From Bog-473 sp963725895 (lineage in GTDB: Bacteria > Actinomycetota > Acidimicrobiia > Acidimicrobiales > RAAP-2): DNA of 64,000 bases. The first letter of the stretch is position 1. Each line of letters opens with the position of its first letter. The DNA is taken from NCBI GenBank assembly GCA_963725895.1, contig CAVSAJ010000001.1, positions 248,001 to 312,000 on the forward strand, written 5' to 3'. Below the pieces are notes generated by a model that was given only the letters and a program-made list of their open reading frames with translations, did not search any database and had not been told where the DNA came from. The translations under genes were made by a program, and so were the position numbers. Below, in pieces: positions 1-9,504 of the stretch.

Positions 1-1405
1 CCAGCAGGTCCTCGGCGACGCGCTGGAGTTGCTCGGCGTTTCGCTCGATCGTCTGGAGCATTCGGATCTGGCTCTCCGTCAGGTCGGCCGAAGCGTCGAG
101 GAGAAGCTCGACGAAGCCACGGATGGAGGTGATGGGCGTGCGCAGCTCGTGCGAGACGGTGGCCACGACATCGTCTTTCATCTGCGTCAGCTCGCGGAGG
201 CGGTTGTTCTGCTCAATGAGCGACTGCGTGACTTCTTTCTGTATGGCGAAGAGGCGTTCGCGGTCGGCCGCCAGCTCCTCACGTTCGGTCACGTCGATCG
301 CCACCACGACGTAACCGCCGTTCGAAGGGGCCATGGCGTCGTCGAGCTCGGCCCGATAGCCGCTCCGCCCCTGCGAACCGGTGCTCGGGCCGGCAGTCAT
401 GTCGGTGCCCTCGAGGTCGTCGAAGCCCCCGTCGTCAAAGCCGGCGTCGACCGTCGGCACCGGCAACGCCCGGACTCGGACCACGCATCGTCGCTGCTGA
501 CCGTCCTTGCGTGTGGCGGTCCAGGGGACCTCTGCCGCTGCCTCGGCATCAATGGGTTCGAGGGCGGTGCGCATGGCGTCGATGGTTTGACGGCGTAGAT
601 CGATCTGGGCTGGGTCGATGAAGTCCGCGATGGAGCGGATGCCGACGACCTCGGCGGCGCGGAAGCCCAGCATCTGCTCGGCGCCTGCCGAGAAGAACGT
701 CACCGTGCCGGCCGGATCCACACCCATGATGGCGCTGCCGGTGGCCGCGCGGAGGAGGGTCTCGAGGCGATCGCGGGCGTAGTCGGCCTCGCGGGCGTTA
801 CGCCGTGCAATACGTGACTGCTGAGCGAGGTCGCTCAGGTAGGCGCGGTCGCGCGAGACCATCGTGTAGACGGTCGAAGCCACGAGCGTGGTCACCGTCG
901 CCATCACGGCGACCTGGCGCCATTCGATCGTCGGATACTTCGGCGACCCGACGATGAGCAGGGGCACCAGGAGCGCCAAGTCCATACAGAACAGCCCGAC
1001 GAGCAGATGGAGCCGCCTGCCGTAGAGCGAAAGCCACACGATGGGCAACAGGTAGACGACGACGAGCCCCGAATCGGCACCGCCCTGCGCATCACGGATG
1101 ATGGCGATGACCGCGATGTAGCCGACGGGTATGACGAGCCAGGCCCAGTCGGGCAGGCGTTCCCACGGCATGAGGAAGGCTGCGGCGACCAGGATGAAGA
1201 AAAGGACACCGGCGATGGAGATCTCGCGGCGGGCGTCATGGGGGAACGGGATGACGGCGATGAGAACGGTACCGATTGCGACGAGGGCGAAGACGGGCAG
1301 ACGCACACGCATGGAGCCCGTGAAGCCGATCGGCAGGGCGGTCCCGGGCATCTGCGGTTCGCGACGCCCGGCTGGGTCGGGTCGGAATTGGGGCGTCTGG
1401 CTCAC
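1..1405 (-). CDS. Membrane sensor histidine kinase with PAS domain (3' end beyond window)
   Basis: Sensor kinase of a two-component system, partner of the regulator encoded just upstream. Reading the minus strand from GTG at 1405 gives 468 residues open to the window edge. The first ~180 residues hold about six hydrophobic segments (membrane sensor), followed by a PAS-like region at roughly 195-330 and a linker. The phosphoacceptor H-box, VSHELRTPITSIRGF, has its histidine at about residue 419. The HATP-binding half lies outside the window. The GTG overlaps the regulator's TGA (GTGA), so the two are translationally coupled. The ligand is unknown. The architecture is certain; specificity cannot be judged. 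Confidence 0.88.
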   Translation of the reverse strand, partial: MSQTPQFRPDPAGRREPQMPGTALPIGFTGSMRVRLPVFALVAIGTVLIAVIPFPHDARREISIAGVLFFILVAAAFLMPWERLPDWAWLVIPVGYIAVIAIIRDAQGGADSGLVVVYLLPIVWLSLYGRRLHLLVGLFCMDLALLVPLLIVGSPKYPTIEWRQVAVMATVTTLVASTVYTMVSRDRAYLSDLAQQSRIARRNAREADYARDRLETLLRAATGSAIMGVDPAGTVTFFSAGAEQMLGFRAAEVVGIRSIADFIDPAQIDLRRQTIDAMRTALEPIDAEAAAEVPWTATRKDGQQRRCVVRVRALPVPTVDAGFDDGGFDDLEGTDMTAGPSTGSQGRSGYRAELDDAMAPSNGGYVVVAIDVTEREELAADRERLFAIQKEVTQSLIEQNNRLRELTQMKDDVVATVSHELRTPITSIRGFVELLLDASADLTESQIRMLQTIERNAEQLQRVAEDLL

Positions 1406-2103
1406 CGCGGCCGCGAGCGGTAGCGATATCCGAAGCCCCGCACCGTTTCGAGGGGGGAGTCGTCGCCCTCGTCCCAGCCCAGCTTCCGCCTCAGCCGCAG
1501 CACGGCGTATTTGACCCGGGAGGGTGCGAGTCCGCTTGGGTCGTCCCAGGCCAACCCAATGAGCTGGTCCGAGGACAGCACCTGGCCCTGGTGACGGACC
1601 AGGGTCGTGAGGAGGCGGTACTCCGTTGGTGTCAGGACAACAAGCGTGCCATCGACAGTCACCTCGCGCTGAGCGAAGTCCACGTGGAGCCTTCCGTCGT
1701 CGAATGTGGTGACCGGATCCTTGCTGGTGACGAGGCGGCGGCCGATGGCGTCGAGGCGGGCCAGCAACTCGGCTTTGCCGAATGGCTTGGTCATGTAGTC
1801 GTCCGCCCCGGCGTTCAGTCCCCGGACCTTGTCTCGTTCGGTCCCGAGGGCGGTCAACATCAGCACGGGGGTGGTGTCGCTCATATCGCGGATTCGCTCC
1901 AGAACTTGCCAGCCGTCCAGGTCAGGGAGCCCGACGTCGAGGATGACGATATCTGGATGGACCTGGTGGAACTGTCGCACGCCGTCCCGGCCCTCGATCG
2001 CCTCGGAGACCGTGTAGTCGGCCCGTTCGAGCAGTGTTCGCAGGAGTTGCCGGATGTCGCTTTCGTCCTCGATGACCAATACGGAGATGTGCCCGTCACG
2101 CAT
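1402..2103 (-). CDS. OmpR/PhoB-family response regulator
   Basis: DNA-binding response regulator, 233 residues. The receiver domain occupies residues 1-120, with acidic pocket IEDE, phosphoacceptor D56 (VILDVGLPD) and conserved K106 (TKPF). A winged-helix effector domain follows (about 135-230), ending in VRGFGYRYR, typical of the OmpR group. A longer reading frame from 2232 exists, but ATG 2103 starts exactly at the receiver domain (MRDGHISVLVIEDE). A TACAGT -10 box at 2118-2113 lies 10 nt before it, so the leader would be only a few bases. It forms an operon with the downstream kinase. Target genes are unknown. Confidence 0.92.
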   Translation of the reverse strand: MRDGHISVLVIEDESDIRQLLRTLLERADYTVSEAIEGRDGVRQFHQVHPDIVILDVGLPDLDGWQVLERIRDMSDTTPVLMLTALGTERDKVRGLNAGADDYMTKPFGKAELLARLDAIGRRLVTSKDPVTTFDDGRLHVDFAQREVTVDGTLVVLTPTEYRLLTTLVRHQGQVLSSDQLIGLAWDDPSGLAPSRVKYAVLRLRRKLGWDEGDDSPLETVRGFGYRYRSRPR

Positions 2104-2112
2104 CAGGATGCA

Positions 2113-2118
2113 ACTGTA
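2113..2118 (-). promoter_or_regulatory. Probable -10 box of the two-component operon
   Basis: TACAGT on the minus strand ends 10 nt upstream of ATG 2103. No clear -35 box was seen. Inferred leader 0-4 nt. Confidence 0.45.
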
Positions 2119-2711
2119 CTGGGCAAACAGGCAATGGATGGGATTAAAGGACACCCATGTTGCCCCGGATTCGGCCAGTTCAGCGCAGGAATTTGGACGC
2201 CGGTCCGGAAAACGGAGGCCTCCCAGCCTCACAGTTCGCCTGGAGCCAGCCCGGCTTCAGCTCGAATCGCGGCGGCGCCGGCACGAACGAGCGCTGGGCG
2301 CGGACCGGCGTGAGGCTCAGTCGGGACGCAGTACCGAGAGCGAAAGGTGCGCCGGCCCGGTCGCCCGCTCCCCCCGGATCACTCCGACAGACGGCCCATA
2401 AGGCCGGCGCACCTCTTCGCTGCTTCTTCCCCCCTGGTGTTCCCCCCGTGAGCTCCGTTCCCCTTCGTCGGAGTCTCACCAGGTCGCCCCCCTCTGAACG
2501 ACCTCACCAAGTGGTTGCGGTACTGATGGATGGGTACTTTGCACACCAGCTGTCGCAACGACGGCCGTTTTGGGTTGCAGTCCGGTTGCCTCACGACAGG
2601 ATCCGCCATATCCCCGGAAGAGGTTCGTTCATCCCGCCGGGAGGCGAGTGGTGTTCGCCGAAGACCTCGGTCGACGACTCGATCGACGATCACCCGAATC
2701 TTGCGGATGAC

Positions 2712-2888
2712 TCGATGACCGAGTCCATGACGCGGATGGTGCAGTCGATGATCCACTCGACGGCCCACTCGATGATCCACTCGACGGCCCACTCGACGAT
2801 CCGGTCGAGGACCCGGTCGATTACCCACTCGACGACCGGGTCGAGGACCCGGTCGATTACCCACTCGACGACCGGGTCGATGACCCGG
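2712..2888. repeat. 12-bp tandem repeat (minisatellite), TCGANGANCCNN type
   Basis: From 2745 to 2888 twelve consecutive 12-bp units begin with TCGA (for example TCGATGATCCAC, TCGACGGCCCAC, TCGAGGACCCGG). Two degenerate units precede them from 2712. Higher-order copies are exact: a 24-bp pair (2745-2768, 2769-2792) and a 36-bp pair (2805-2840, 2841-2876). One frame (codons starting at 2747) encodes the acidic tetrapeptides DDPL/DGPL/EDPV/DYPL and ends at TAG 2891, but it has no start codon and opens only after TGA 2708. It could be a decayed coding repeat or non-coding. Confidence 0.85.
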
Positions 2889-3188
2889 ACTAGCGGTCTG
2901 ACGGACTCCGACGGCAGAGCGGTCTTGGCTCTCGATGGCGGCCCTCAGCGTTACCCCCCGCCGCAAGGGCCGTGGCCTCCCTTGGCGGCGGGCACTGCTG
3001 GCGCCATTTCGCGGCCGTCGCTCTTGGTGGCGACTCGCGAGGGCGCTGGAAAGGCAGGCATGGTCCGGGTCTTCGCACAAAGCCGCAGGAAGCCGCCGGA
3101 AATCCGCCCTGGTAGGCACTGCCAAAGACACAGTGCACGTAGGCACTAGGGTGGCCATTCGCAACCGATTCCGGTCCAAGGATGTTCC

Positions 3189-3743
3189 ATGACACCAACC
3201 CCGGCGCTCCTCCACTTCGTGGTTGTCGCCACCTCCTCGAAATCCAGTAGTAGCTCCTCGCTCCTGACCCTGCTCCCTCTGCTCGCCATCGGCGTGCTCG
3301 GGTACTTCTTCTTCATCCGGCCCCAGCAGAGGAAAGCGCAGGCTGCCAAGCAGGCTCAAGGAGCGGGGATCGACGTGGGCGACGAGGTGCAGACCGTTGG
3401 GGGCGTCATCGGCACCGTCCTCGAGATTCACGGTGACCGCTACACACTTCTCACCGGAGCTCTGGGCGACGACGGGAACCTCGATGGGCCACAGCCGACG
3501 CGCATTGTCTTCGTCCGACAGGCGATCGCTCGCAAGATCGAGCCCATCGAGGACGTGCGCGGCGTGGACGTTGCGGACGAAGCCGACGAGGACGAGTTGC
3601 CGAGCAGCAACGGAAGCAGGAGCGCGACGAATACGTCAAACGGTTCCGGTGCGAGTGCCGACAGCGGCGGCGACATCGACGACGTCGGTGGGGACAACGC
3701 GACCAGCAGAGGGGAGCGCAGCGGGGAGTCGGAGGAGGCGTGA
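3189..3743 (+). CDS. yajC: Preprotein translocase accessory subunit YajC
   Basis: Small membrane partner of SecDF in Sec-dependent protein export. 184 residues. After a short Ser-rich N-terminus there is one hydrophobic segment (about residues 22-43) followed by the family signature FFIRPQQRK. A soluble domain with the GDEVQTVGG(V)IG motif covers about 60-115. The last ~65 residues are an acidic, Ser/Asn/Gly-rich tail that makes it longer than the usual ~110 residues. It is first in yajC-secD-secF, and its TGA overlaps the secD GTG. ATG 3189 is the only start before the transmembrane segment. Confidence 0.9.
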   Translation: MTPTPALLHFVVVATSSKSSSSSSLLTLLPLLAIGVLGYFFFIRPQQRKAQAAKQAQGAGIDVGDEVQTVGGVIGTVLEIHGDRYTLLTGALGDDGNLDGPQPTRIVFVRQAIARKIEPIEDVRGVDVADEADEDELPSSNGSRSATNTSNGSGASADSGGDIDDVGGDNATSRGERSGESEEA

Positions 3744-5365
3744 GCCCCAAGCCAGGGGGACGGGCGCAGCGACAGCATCGTCGCAACCTGATCATCAGCG
3801 TGGTCGTCGTGGTCGGGATCGCAATCGGGTCGTTCGCGGCGACCGTCCTCGCGAGCTGGTCGCCTCGTTTGGGATTGGACCTGGCGGGTGGCGTGTCCGT
3901 GGTCTACACGGCAGAGGGGCAGCACGTCAGCCAGTCCGACCTCAACGAGACGGTCAATATCTTGAACTTGCGCGTCAACGGGCTCGGCGTGTCCGGCGCT
4001 CAGGTGCAGACGACGGGGAACAAGCAGATCTCGGTGTCGATCCCCGGCGTGACCAACGCACAGCAGGTGCTCCAACAGATTGGTCAGACGGCGCGCATGT
4101 ACTTCCGCCCGGTCCTTTGCTTCGCCTATCCCCAGTCCGTCCCGAAGCACTCGAAGACCGGAGTTCTCCCGCGTGGGGTCGGGACCATCCCCGCGTGCCA
4201 GTCCTCCTCACAGCTCACGCAGGCCAACCTGGCGGTCACGCCGAACAACTCGCCCCAGGGCTACTCGTCGAACAACGTGCCGCCCGACCAGCAATACGAG
4301 CTGTACCCGTCGACGAGCGTCGAGAAGCCGAACTACGCCAACAGCACCGTCCTGCTTCCCGGGCTCGCCGGGGCGTGCGACGGGAGCAACCAGATCCGTT
4401 GCGTGCTGGGGCCCTCGCAAATGACGGGGCATGCCATCGGGAGTGCGCAGGCCACGCAGAACCAAACGGGTGCCTGGGTCGTCGACTACACCCTCGCCGG
4501 TGCCGCCAATTCGAATCTGTGGGACAAGGTCTCGGAGGAGAACTTCCACCAGATGCTCGGCATCGAGCTCGACGGTGACGTGTACTCGGCGCCCATCATC
4601 CAGCCGACGCAGTCAACATGGAGCTCCTTCGACGGCAGGGGCGAAATCTCGGGCAACCTGACCCAGCAGGACGCGCAGAACCTCGCGCAGGCGATGAACT
4701 ACGGCGCGTTGCCCATCACGCTCAAGGCGGCGACGTCGGAGACAGTCTCTGCCACGCTGGGCCACTCGGCACTCATCGCCGGCCTCGGTGCCGGCATCGC
4801 CGGGCTCATCTTGGTGCTCCTCTACGTTCTTCTGTACTACCGGGCGCTGGGCTTGGTCGTCATCTCCGGATTGGTGCTCACGGCCATGATCCTGTGGGCC
4901 ATCATCTCGGCACTGGGGCACACCTCAGTCGCCCCCAGCTTCGACCTGGCGGGCATCACCGGTCTGATTGTTTCGATCGGCATCACCGTCGACTCCTACA
5001 TCGTCTACTTCGAACGCCTGAAGGACGAGACCCGCTCGGGCCGGTCCGTCCGAACATCGGTGGACCGCGGCTTCAAGAGCGCGTGGCGGACGGTCTGGGC
5101 TGCTGACTTCGTCTCATTGCTCGCGGCCATCGTGCTGTATCTCGTGGCGGTCGGGAACGTGAAGGGCTTCGCGTTCTTCCTCGGCCTCTCCACCATCATG
5201 GACATGGCTGTCACGTGGTTCTACACGCGCCCGCTCGTGATCCTGCTCGGTCAGAGTCCGCGGCTCCAGGGTACCGGCGCCTTCAGCATCGCCACGGGCC
5301 TCGGTGCGGGTCCGCAGGCGCAGGGTCAGCTACCTGTCGGTGCCATGGCGGGAGGTGGCTCGTGA
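3740..5365 (+). CDS. secD: Protein translocase subunit SecD
   Basis: Proton-motive-force-driven membrane subunit that assists late steps of Sec export with SecF and YajC. 541 residues. An N-terminal transmembrane segment (about 16-38) is followed by the SecD signature LGLDLAGG, then an extracytoplasmic domain (about 55-325) with stretches rich in Ser/Asn/Gln. Five hydrophobic segments fill the last ~200 residues and include the conserved GLIVSIGITVDSYIVYFER motif, whose Asp is the proton-relay residue of the family. The GTG start lies behind a strong GGAGGAGG ribosome-binding site inside yajC. Confidence 0.95.
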   Translation: MSPKPGGRAQRQHRRNLIISVVVVVGIAIGSFAATVLASWSPRLGLDLAGGVSVVYTAEGQHVSQSDLNETVNILNLRVNGLGVSGAQVQTTGNKQISVSIPGVTNAQQVLQQIGQTARMYFRPVLCFAYPQSVPKHSKTGVLPRGVGTIPACQSSSQLTQANLAVTPNNSPQGYSSNNVPPDQQYELYPSTSVEKPNYANSTVLLPGLAGACDGSNQIRCVLGPSQMTGHAIGSAQATQNQTGAWVVDYTLAGAANSNLWDKVSEENFHQMLGIELDGDVYSAPIIQPTQSTWSSFDGRGEISGNLTQQDAQNLAQAMNYGALPITLKAATSETVSATLGHSALIAGLGAGIAGLILVLLYVLLYYRALGLVVISGLVLTAMILWAIISALGHTSVAPSFDLAGITGLIVSIGITVDSYIVYFERLKDETRSGRSVRTSVDRGFKSAWRTVWAADFVSLLAAIVLYLVAVGNVKGFAFFLGLSTIMDMAVTWFYTRPLVILLGQSPRLQGTGAFSIATGLGAGPQAQGQLPVGAMAGGGS

Positions 5366-7138
5366 GCGACCGCAACGGCCAGGACGATGGCAGCTCCGTC
5401 GAGGATGGCAGCTCGCTCGATGACGTGAGCGAGGAGGAAGTCGAACAGTTCGAAGAGGGCATCGACGAGGGAACGCTCGACGAGGACGAACTCGTCAGCC
5501 TCGACGACGCAGCCCGTGCCCTCCTGGCCAAGCCGAGGCGCGGGCACGGCCCGATCGCCCGGCTCTACCGCGGCGAGACGCGCTTCGACTTCGTCGGCAA
5601 GCGTCGCATCTGGTTCAGCGTCTCGACACTGATCATCGTGGCCGGAATCGTCTCCATCCTTTTGCGCGGTGGGCTGAACCTCGGAATCGAGTTCAAGGGC
5701 GGCACGGAGTGGACGATCCAGGCGCCCGGCGTGACGCAGGCCGAGGCAGTCGAGCGCGCTGCAGGGAACCGGCGTCATCAACCCGACTGTCGAGATGCTC
5801 GGGACGGGCAGCAACCAGACGCTCAACGTCCAGTCGGACCTCAACCGTCTGTCCCAAGCGCAGCAGAATGCCGTGAACAACAACGTGAAGGACGCGTTGC
5901 TCAGGGTGACCGAGGCCCACGCACCGAAATCCACACACACCGCGAGCACCACCACGACGACGAAGGCCACGACCACCACCACGGCCAAGGCGGGGGCCGC
6001 GGCAAAGCCGTCCTCGACGACAACGAGCACCACCTCGCCCTCGAGCGACATCCCCAAGACGACGGCCGACAAGATCAGCGTCACCACCGTCGGTCCGACG
6101 TGGGGTTCGTCCATCACGAACAAAGCCATCGAGGCGCTGATCATCTTCTTCATCGTGGTGGCCATCTACATCAGCATCCGCTTCGAGCCGAAGATGGCGC
6201 TGGCCGCCTTCATCGCCATGATCCACGACGTCCTGGTGGCCGTCGGCATCTACTCGATCTTCAACTTCCAGGTGACGCCCGACACCGTCGTGGCCATCCT
6301 GACGATCCTCGGGTACTCGCTCTATGACACCGTCGTCGTGTTCGACCGGGTGCGCGACAACACCAAGGGCATCGGGAGCAGCGGGCGGATGACCTACCCG
6401 CAGCTCATCAACCTCTCCATGAACCAGACGCTGGCGCGGTCGATCAACACGTCGGCCGTGGCAATCCTCCCCGTGCTGGCCGTACTGCTCATCGGCGCGC
6501 AGCTGCTCGGTGCGACGACGCTGCAGTCCTACGGCCTCGCCCTCTTCGTCGGCCTGCTCTCCGGGGCGTACTCCTCGATCTTCATCGCATCTCCGGTGCT
6601 CTGCATGATGAAAGAGCGCGAGGAGCGCTGGGTCGCCATCGAGAGCCGGCTGGCCAAACGGGGCGAGACCGGCGGGTGGTACTCGGCCGTCGACGCGGCG
6701 GCGCTCAGCACGCAGATCAGCGTTGCGGCCGCAGGGCAGATCAGCCGGACCGGGGGCGGGGGAGGCGTGGCTGCGGCACAACGGTCCGGCGGGTCGAAGC
6801 GCAGCGGGCCGATCCGTCCTGGCTCGGGAAGCCGAGCGGGGAGTGGCGGCGGCACAGGGACTGGAACCGCTGTCATGGACCGGCCCGCAGGCGGCGCGGG
6901 TTCCGCCGGTGACGCTGGCGGCAAGAGCGGTGGCGGCAGGAGCGGTGGCGGCAGGAGTGGTGGCGGCAGGAGCGGAAGCGGCGGTTCGAGCGGAAGCGGC
7001 GGTGGTGCCAGCGGGGGCGGCGGTCGCGACGCAAGTGCCGGGAGCGGTGGCCAGGAACAGGCTCAAGGCGGCCCGACGCAACGGACCCCGGCCCAAGGCC
7101 CCCGGCCGCGCAAGAGCAAGGGCAAGCGGCGCCGCTGA
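5362..7138 (+). CDS. secF: Protein translocase subunit SecF (one frame break)
   Basis: Partner of SecD in the Sec translocase. Starts at GTG 5362, overlapping the secD stop. The frame breaks at 5764-5766: removing one G of a GGG run joins EAVERAA to GTGVINPTVEML and gives 591 residues. The N-terminus carries a ~50-residue acidic extension, then a transmembrane segment and the SecF motif LGIEFKGGTEW. The extracytoplasmic domain contains a Thr/Ala-rich stretch (runs of TTTTT). Five C-terminal transmembrane segments hold GYSLYDTVVVFDRVRDN. Beyond them is a long Gly/Ser tail ending in a basic cluster, PRKSKGKRRR. Both tails are unusual for SecF. The break is most likely a sequencing error. Confidence 0.88.
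6917..6976 (+). repeat. 15-bp tandem repeat in the secF tail
   Basis: Four consecutive 15-bp units (GGCGGCAGGAGCGGT and close variants) encode GGKSG/GGRSG pentapeptides in the C-terminal tail of SecF. The copy number looks prone to slippage. Confidence 0.85.
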
Positions 7139-7163
7139 CGCACAACAAACGACGGCGATGGCG

Positions 7164-7191
7164 TTGTCGTCGTTGCATAGGCAGCTACCCT
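7164..7191 (+). promoter_or_regulatory. Probable relA promoter (leaderless)
   Basis: TTGTCG (7164-7169), a 16-bp spacer, then TACCCT (7186-7191). The expected transcription start, 7 nt further on, is the A of the relA ATG at 7198. Confidence 0.6.
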
Positions 7192-7197
7192 GGATAA

Positions 7198-9483
7198 ATG
7201 GCGGCCCTGACCCGGGTGACACCCGCCGGCGACACCGGCGCGACCACGAACGCCCTGCCTGAGGACGAGCGGGCCACCCGCCGCGACCAGGAGGAGCAGG
7301 AGCGCACGCTGGACGAGCTCCTCGCCCCGCTGCTGGCCGAGTACGCCGGGCACCGCCCCGAGGACGACACCGCCGTGATCGTCGAGGCGGGGCGCATGGC
7401 ACAGCGGGCGCATGAGGGCCAGTTCCGGCGCTCGGGTGAGCCCTACATCACGCATCCGGTCGCCGTGGCGACGATCGTCGCCGAGTTGGGCCTCGACGCA
7501 CAGACGATCGCCGCCGCCTTGCTGCACGACGCAGTCGAGGACACGGGGGTGACGCTCGAAGGCATCTACGAGACCTTCGGCGACGGCGTTGCCCGGGTGG
7601 TCGATGGCGTGACCAAGCTGGACCGCCTCCAGTTCAACTCCAAGGAGGCCCAACAGGCTGCGACGATCCGCAAGATGCTCGTCGCGATGGCGGACGACTG
7701 GCGCGTCCTGTTGATCAAACTGGCTGACCGGTTGCACAACATGCGCACGCTCGCCGTCATGCCCGAATGGAAGCAGCGGCGGACCGCACAGGAGACCTTC
7801 GACGTCTATGCGCCCCTGGCGCACCGGCTCGGCGTGCAACAGGTCCGGTGGCAGCTCGAGGACCTCGCCTTCGCGACGCTGCACCCGAAGCGCTATGCCG
7901 AGATCGAGCAGATGGTGGCGGCTCGGGCGCCACAGCGCGAGGAGTATCTCGAAAAGGTGCTCGTGCACGTGCGTCAGCGGCTCGAGGAGATGGGCATCGC
8001 GGCCGACGTCACGGGCCGCCCCAAGCACCTGTGGTCCATCTACGAGAAGATGGTCGTGCGCGGCAAGGAGTTCGACGACATCAACGACCTGGTCGCGATC
8101 CGCGTCGTCGTCGACTCCGAGAAGGACTGCTGGGCCGCGCTCGGCGCCATCCACGCCATCTGGGCCCCGGTGCAGGGACGCTTCAAGGACTACATCAACA
8201 CGCCCAAGTTCAACATGTACCAGTCGCTGCACACGACGGTCATCGGGCTCGAGGGCAAGCCGGTCGAGGTGCAGATCCGCACTCACGAGATGCATCACCG
8301 CGCCGAGTACGGCATCGCGGCGCACTGGGGCTACAAGTCCAAGGAGGACCACTCCTCGGAGATGGCGTGGCTACAGCGCATCGCCGACGTTGACCGCCAG
8401 ACCGACGATCCGATCGAGTTCTTGGAGGCCCTGAAGCTCGACCTGGAGCAGGACGAGGTCTACGTCTTCACGCCCAAGGGCAAGGTGATCGCCCTGCCGG
8501 CCCGTTCGACGCCGGTCGACTTCGCCTACGCCATCCACACGGAGGTCGGTCATCGCTGCATCGGCGCGCGGGTCAACGGCCGGCTGGTGCCGCTCGAGAC
8601 CCAGCTCTCGAGCGCGGACACGGTGGAGATCATCACCTCGAAGTCGGCGACGCCAGGGCCCTCCCGGGACTGGCTGCAGATCGTGGCCTCGACGCGGGCG
8701 CGCAACAAGATCCGCCAGTGGTTCTCCCGGGAGCGCCGCGAGGACGCCATTGAGAACGGACGGGAGGAGCTGGCCCGAGCGCTCCGGCGCGACGGTCTGC
8801 CGCTGCACAAGCTGCTGAGCTCGAGCGCGCTCGTGCAGGTGGCCGAGTCGATGAACCTGGCCGACCTCGACGCCCTCTACGCCTCCATCGGAGAGAACCA
8901 GGTCTCGGCCCAGTCCATCGTCCAGCGGTTGACGAAGGCGCTGCGCGGCGGGGGCGACAGCGACCAGCTCCCCACCACCGTCCTGCCCGGCACGAGCCGG
9001 CCCCGCCAGGTGCGCCGCACCGGCACCGGCGTCTACGTCGAGGGTCTCGACGACGTGATGATCCACCTGGCCCGTTGCTGCACCCCGGTGCCCGGTGACC
9101 AGATCGTCGGCTTCGTGACCCAGGGCCGAGGCGTCTCGGTGCACCGGGCCGACTGCGCCAACGCGGGCGCCCTGGCCGACCGCTCGAAGGAGCGACTCAT
9201 CGACGTGGAGTGGGACCGGGGCAACGACGGGGTGTTCGTCGCCACGATCGAGGTGCAGGCGTTCGACCGGTCGCGCCTGCTGGCGGACGTGTCCAAGGTT
9301 GTCTCGGAACACCACCTGAACATCGTGGCGGCACGCACCGCCACGACGCCGGACCGGGTGAGCCGTATGGCGTTCGATGTCGAACTGGCCGATCCCACCC
9401 ATTTGCATTCGCTGATCAACGCGTTGAAGCACCTCGACGGCGTCTTCGACGCGTATCGTCAGCTCCCTGGCAAGAAGGCCTGA
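7198..9483 (+). CDS. relA: Bifunctional (p)ppGpp synthetase/hydrolase Rel
   Basis: Makes and degrades the stringent-response alarmone (p)ppGpp. 761 residues, full length. The HD hydrolase domain (about 60-200) keeps H86 and the H110-D111 pair (LLHDAVEDT). The synthetase domain (about 245-355) has GRFKDYI, and the RFKD form is the signature of bifunctional Rel rather than synthetase-only RelA. A TGS domain (about 405-465) and a C-terminal ACT domain (about 680-755) follow. ATG 7198 coincides with the predicted transcription start, so the message is probably leaderless. hisS and aspS follow downstream, linking amino-acid starvation signalling with tRNA charging. Confidence 0.96.
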   Translation: MAALTRVTPAGDTGATTNALPEDERATRRDQEEQERTLDELLAPLLAEYAGHRPEDDTAVIVEAGRMAQRAHEGQFRRSGEPYITHPVAVATIVAELGLDAQTIAAALLHDAVEDTGVTLEGIYETFGDGVARVVDGVTKLDRLQFNSKEAQQAATIRKMLVAMADDWRVLLIKLADRLHNMRTLAVMPEWKQRRTAQETFDVYAPLAHRLGVQQVRWQLEDLAFATLHPKRYAEIEQMVAARAPQREEYLEKVLVHVRQRLEEMGIAADVTGRPKHLWSIYEKMVVRGKEFDDINDLVAIRVVVDSEKDCWAALGAIHAIWAPVQGRFKDYINTPKFNMYQSLHTTVIGLEGKPVEVQIRTHEMHHRAEYGIAAHWGYKSKEDHSSEMAWLQRIADVDRQTDDPIEFLEALKLDLEQDEVYVFTPKGKVIALPARSTPVDFAYAIHTEVGHRCIGARVNGRLVPLETQLSSADTVEIITSKSATPGPSRDWLQIVASTRARNKIRQWFSRERREDAIENGREELARALRRDGLPLHKLLSSSALVQVAESMNLADLDALYASIGENQVSAQSIVQRLTKALRGGGDSDQLPTTVLPGTSRPRQVRRTGTGVYVEGLDDVMIHLARCCTPVPGDQIVGFVTQGRGVSVHRADCANAGALADRSKERLIDVEWDRGNDGVFVATIEVQAFDRSRLLADVSKVVSEHHLNIVAARTATTPDRVSRMAFDVELADPTHLHSLINALKHLDGVFDAYRQLPGKKA

Positions 9484-9504
9484 CCCCGCCGTGAGGAGCA
9501 TCCT

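Larger units (their letters stand above)
2104..3188. other. 1.1-kb gene-free interval between divergent operons
   Basis: No convincing gene was found. Long open frames exist on both strands (for example 2157-3149 plus, 2379-3431 minus), but their composition is arginine/serine-rich, their codon use is unlike the neighbours, and they match no family I recognise. They probably reflect GC-rich DNA without stops. The centre is occupied by the 12-bp repeat listed separately. The right end must carry the yajC promoter. A TAGGGT hexamer near 3148 is a weak -10 candidate. Confidence 0.6.

Noticed and set aside
2157..3149. 330-residue open frame across the minisatellite
   Set aside because: Arg/Ser/His-rich composition, no recognisable domain, and equally long frames on the opposite strand. 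It looks like stop-poor GC-rich DNA.
5362..7138. Treating secF, aspS, hisF and trpC as pseudogenes
   Set aside because: One-base correction restores full-length products with all catalytic motifs. No further decay such as internal stops or lost motifs is seen.
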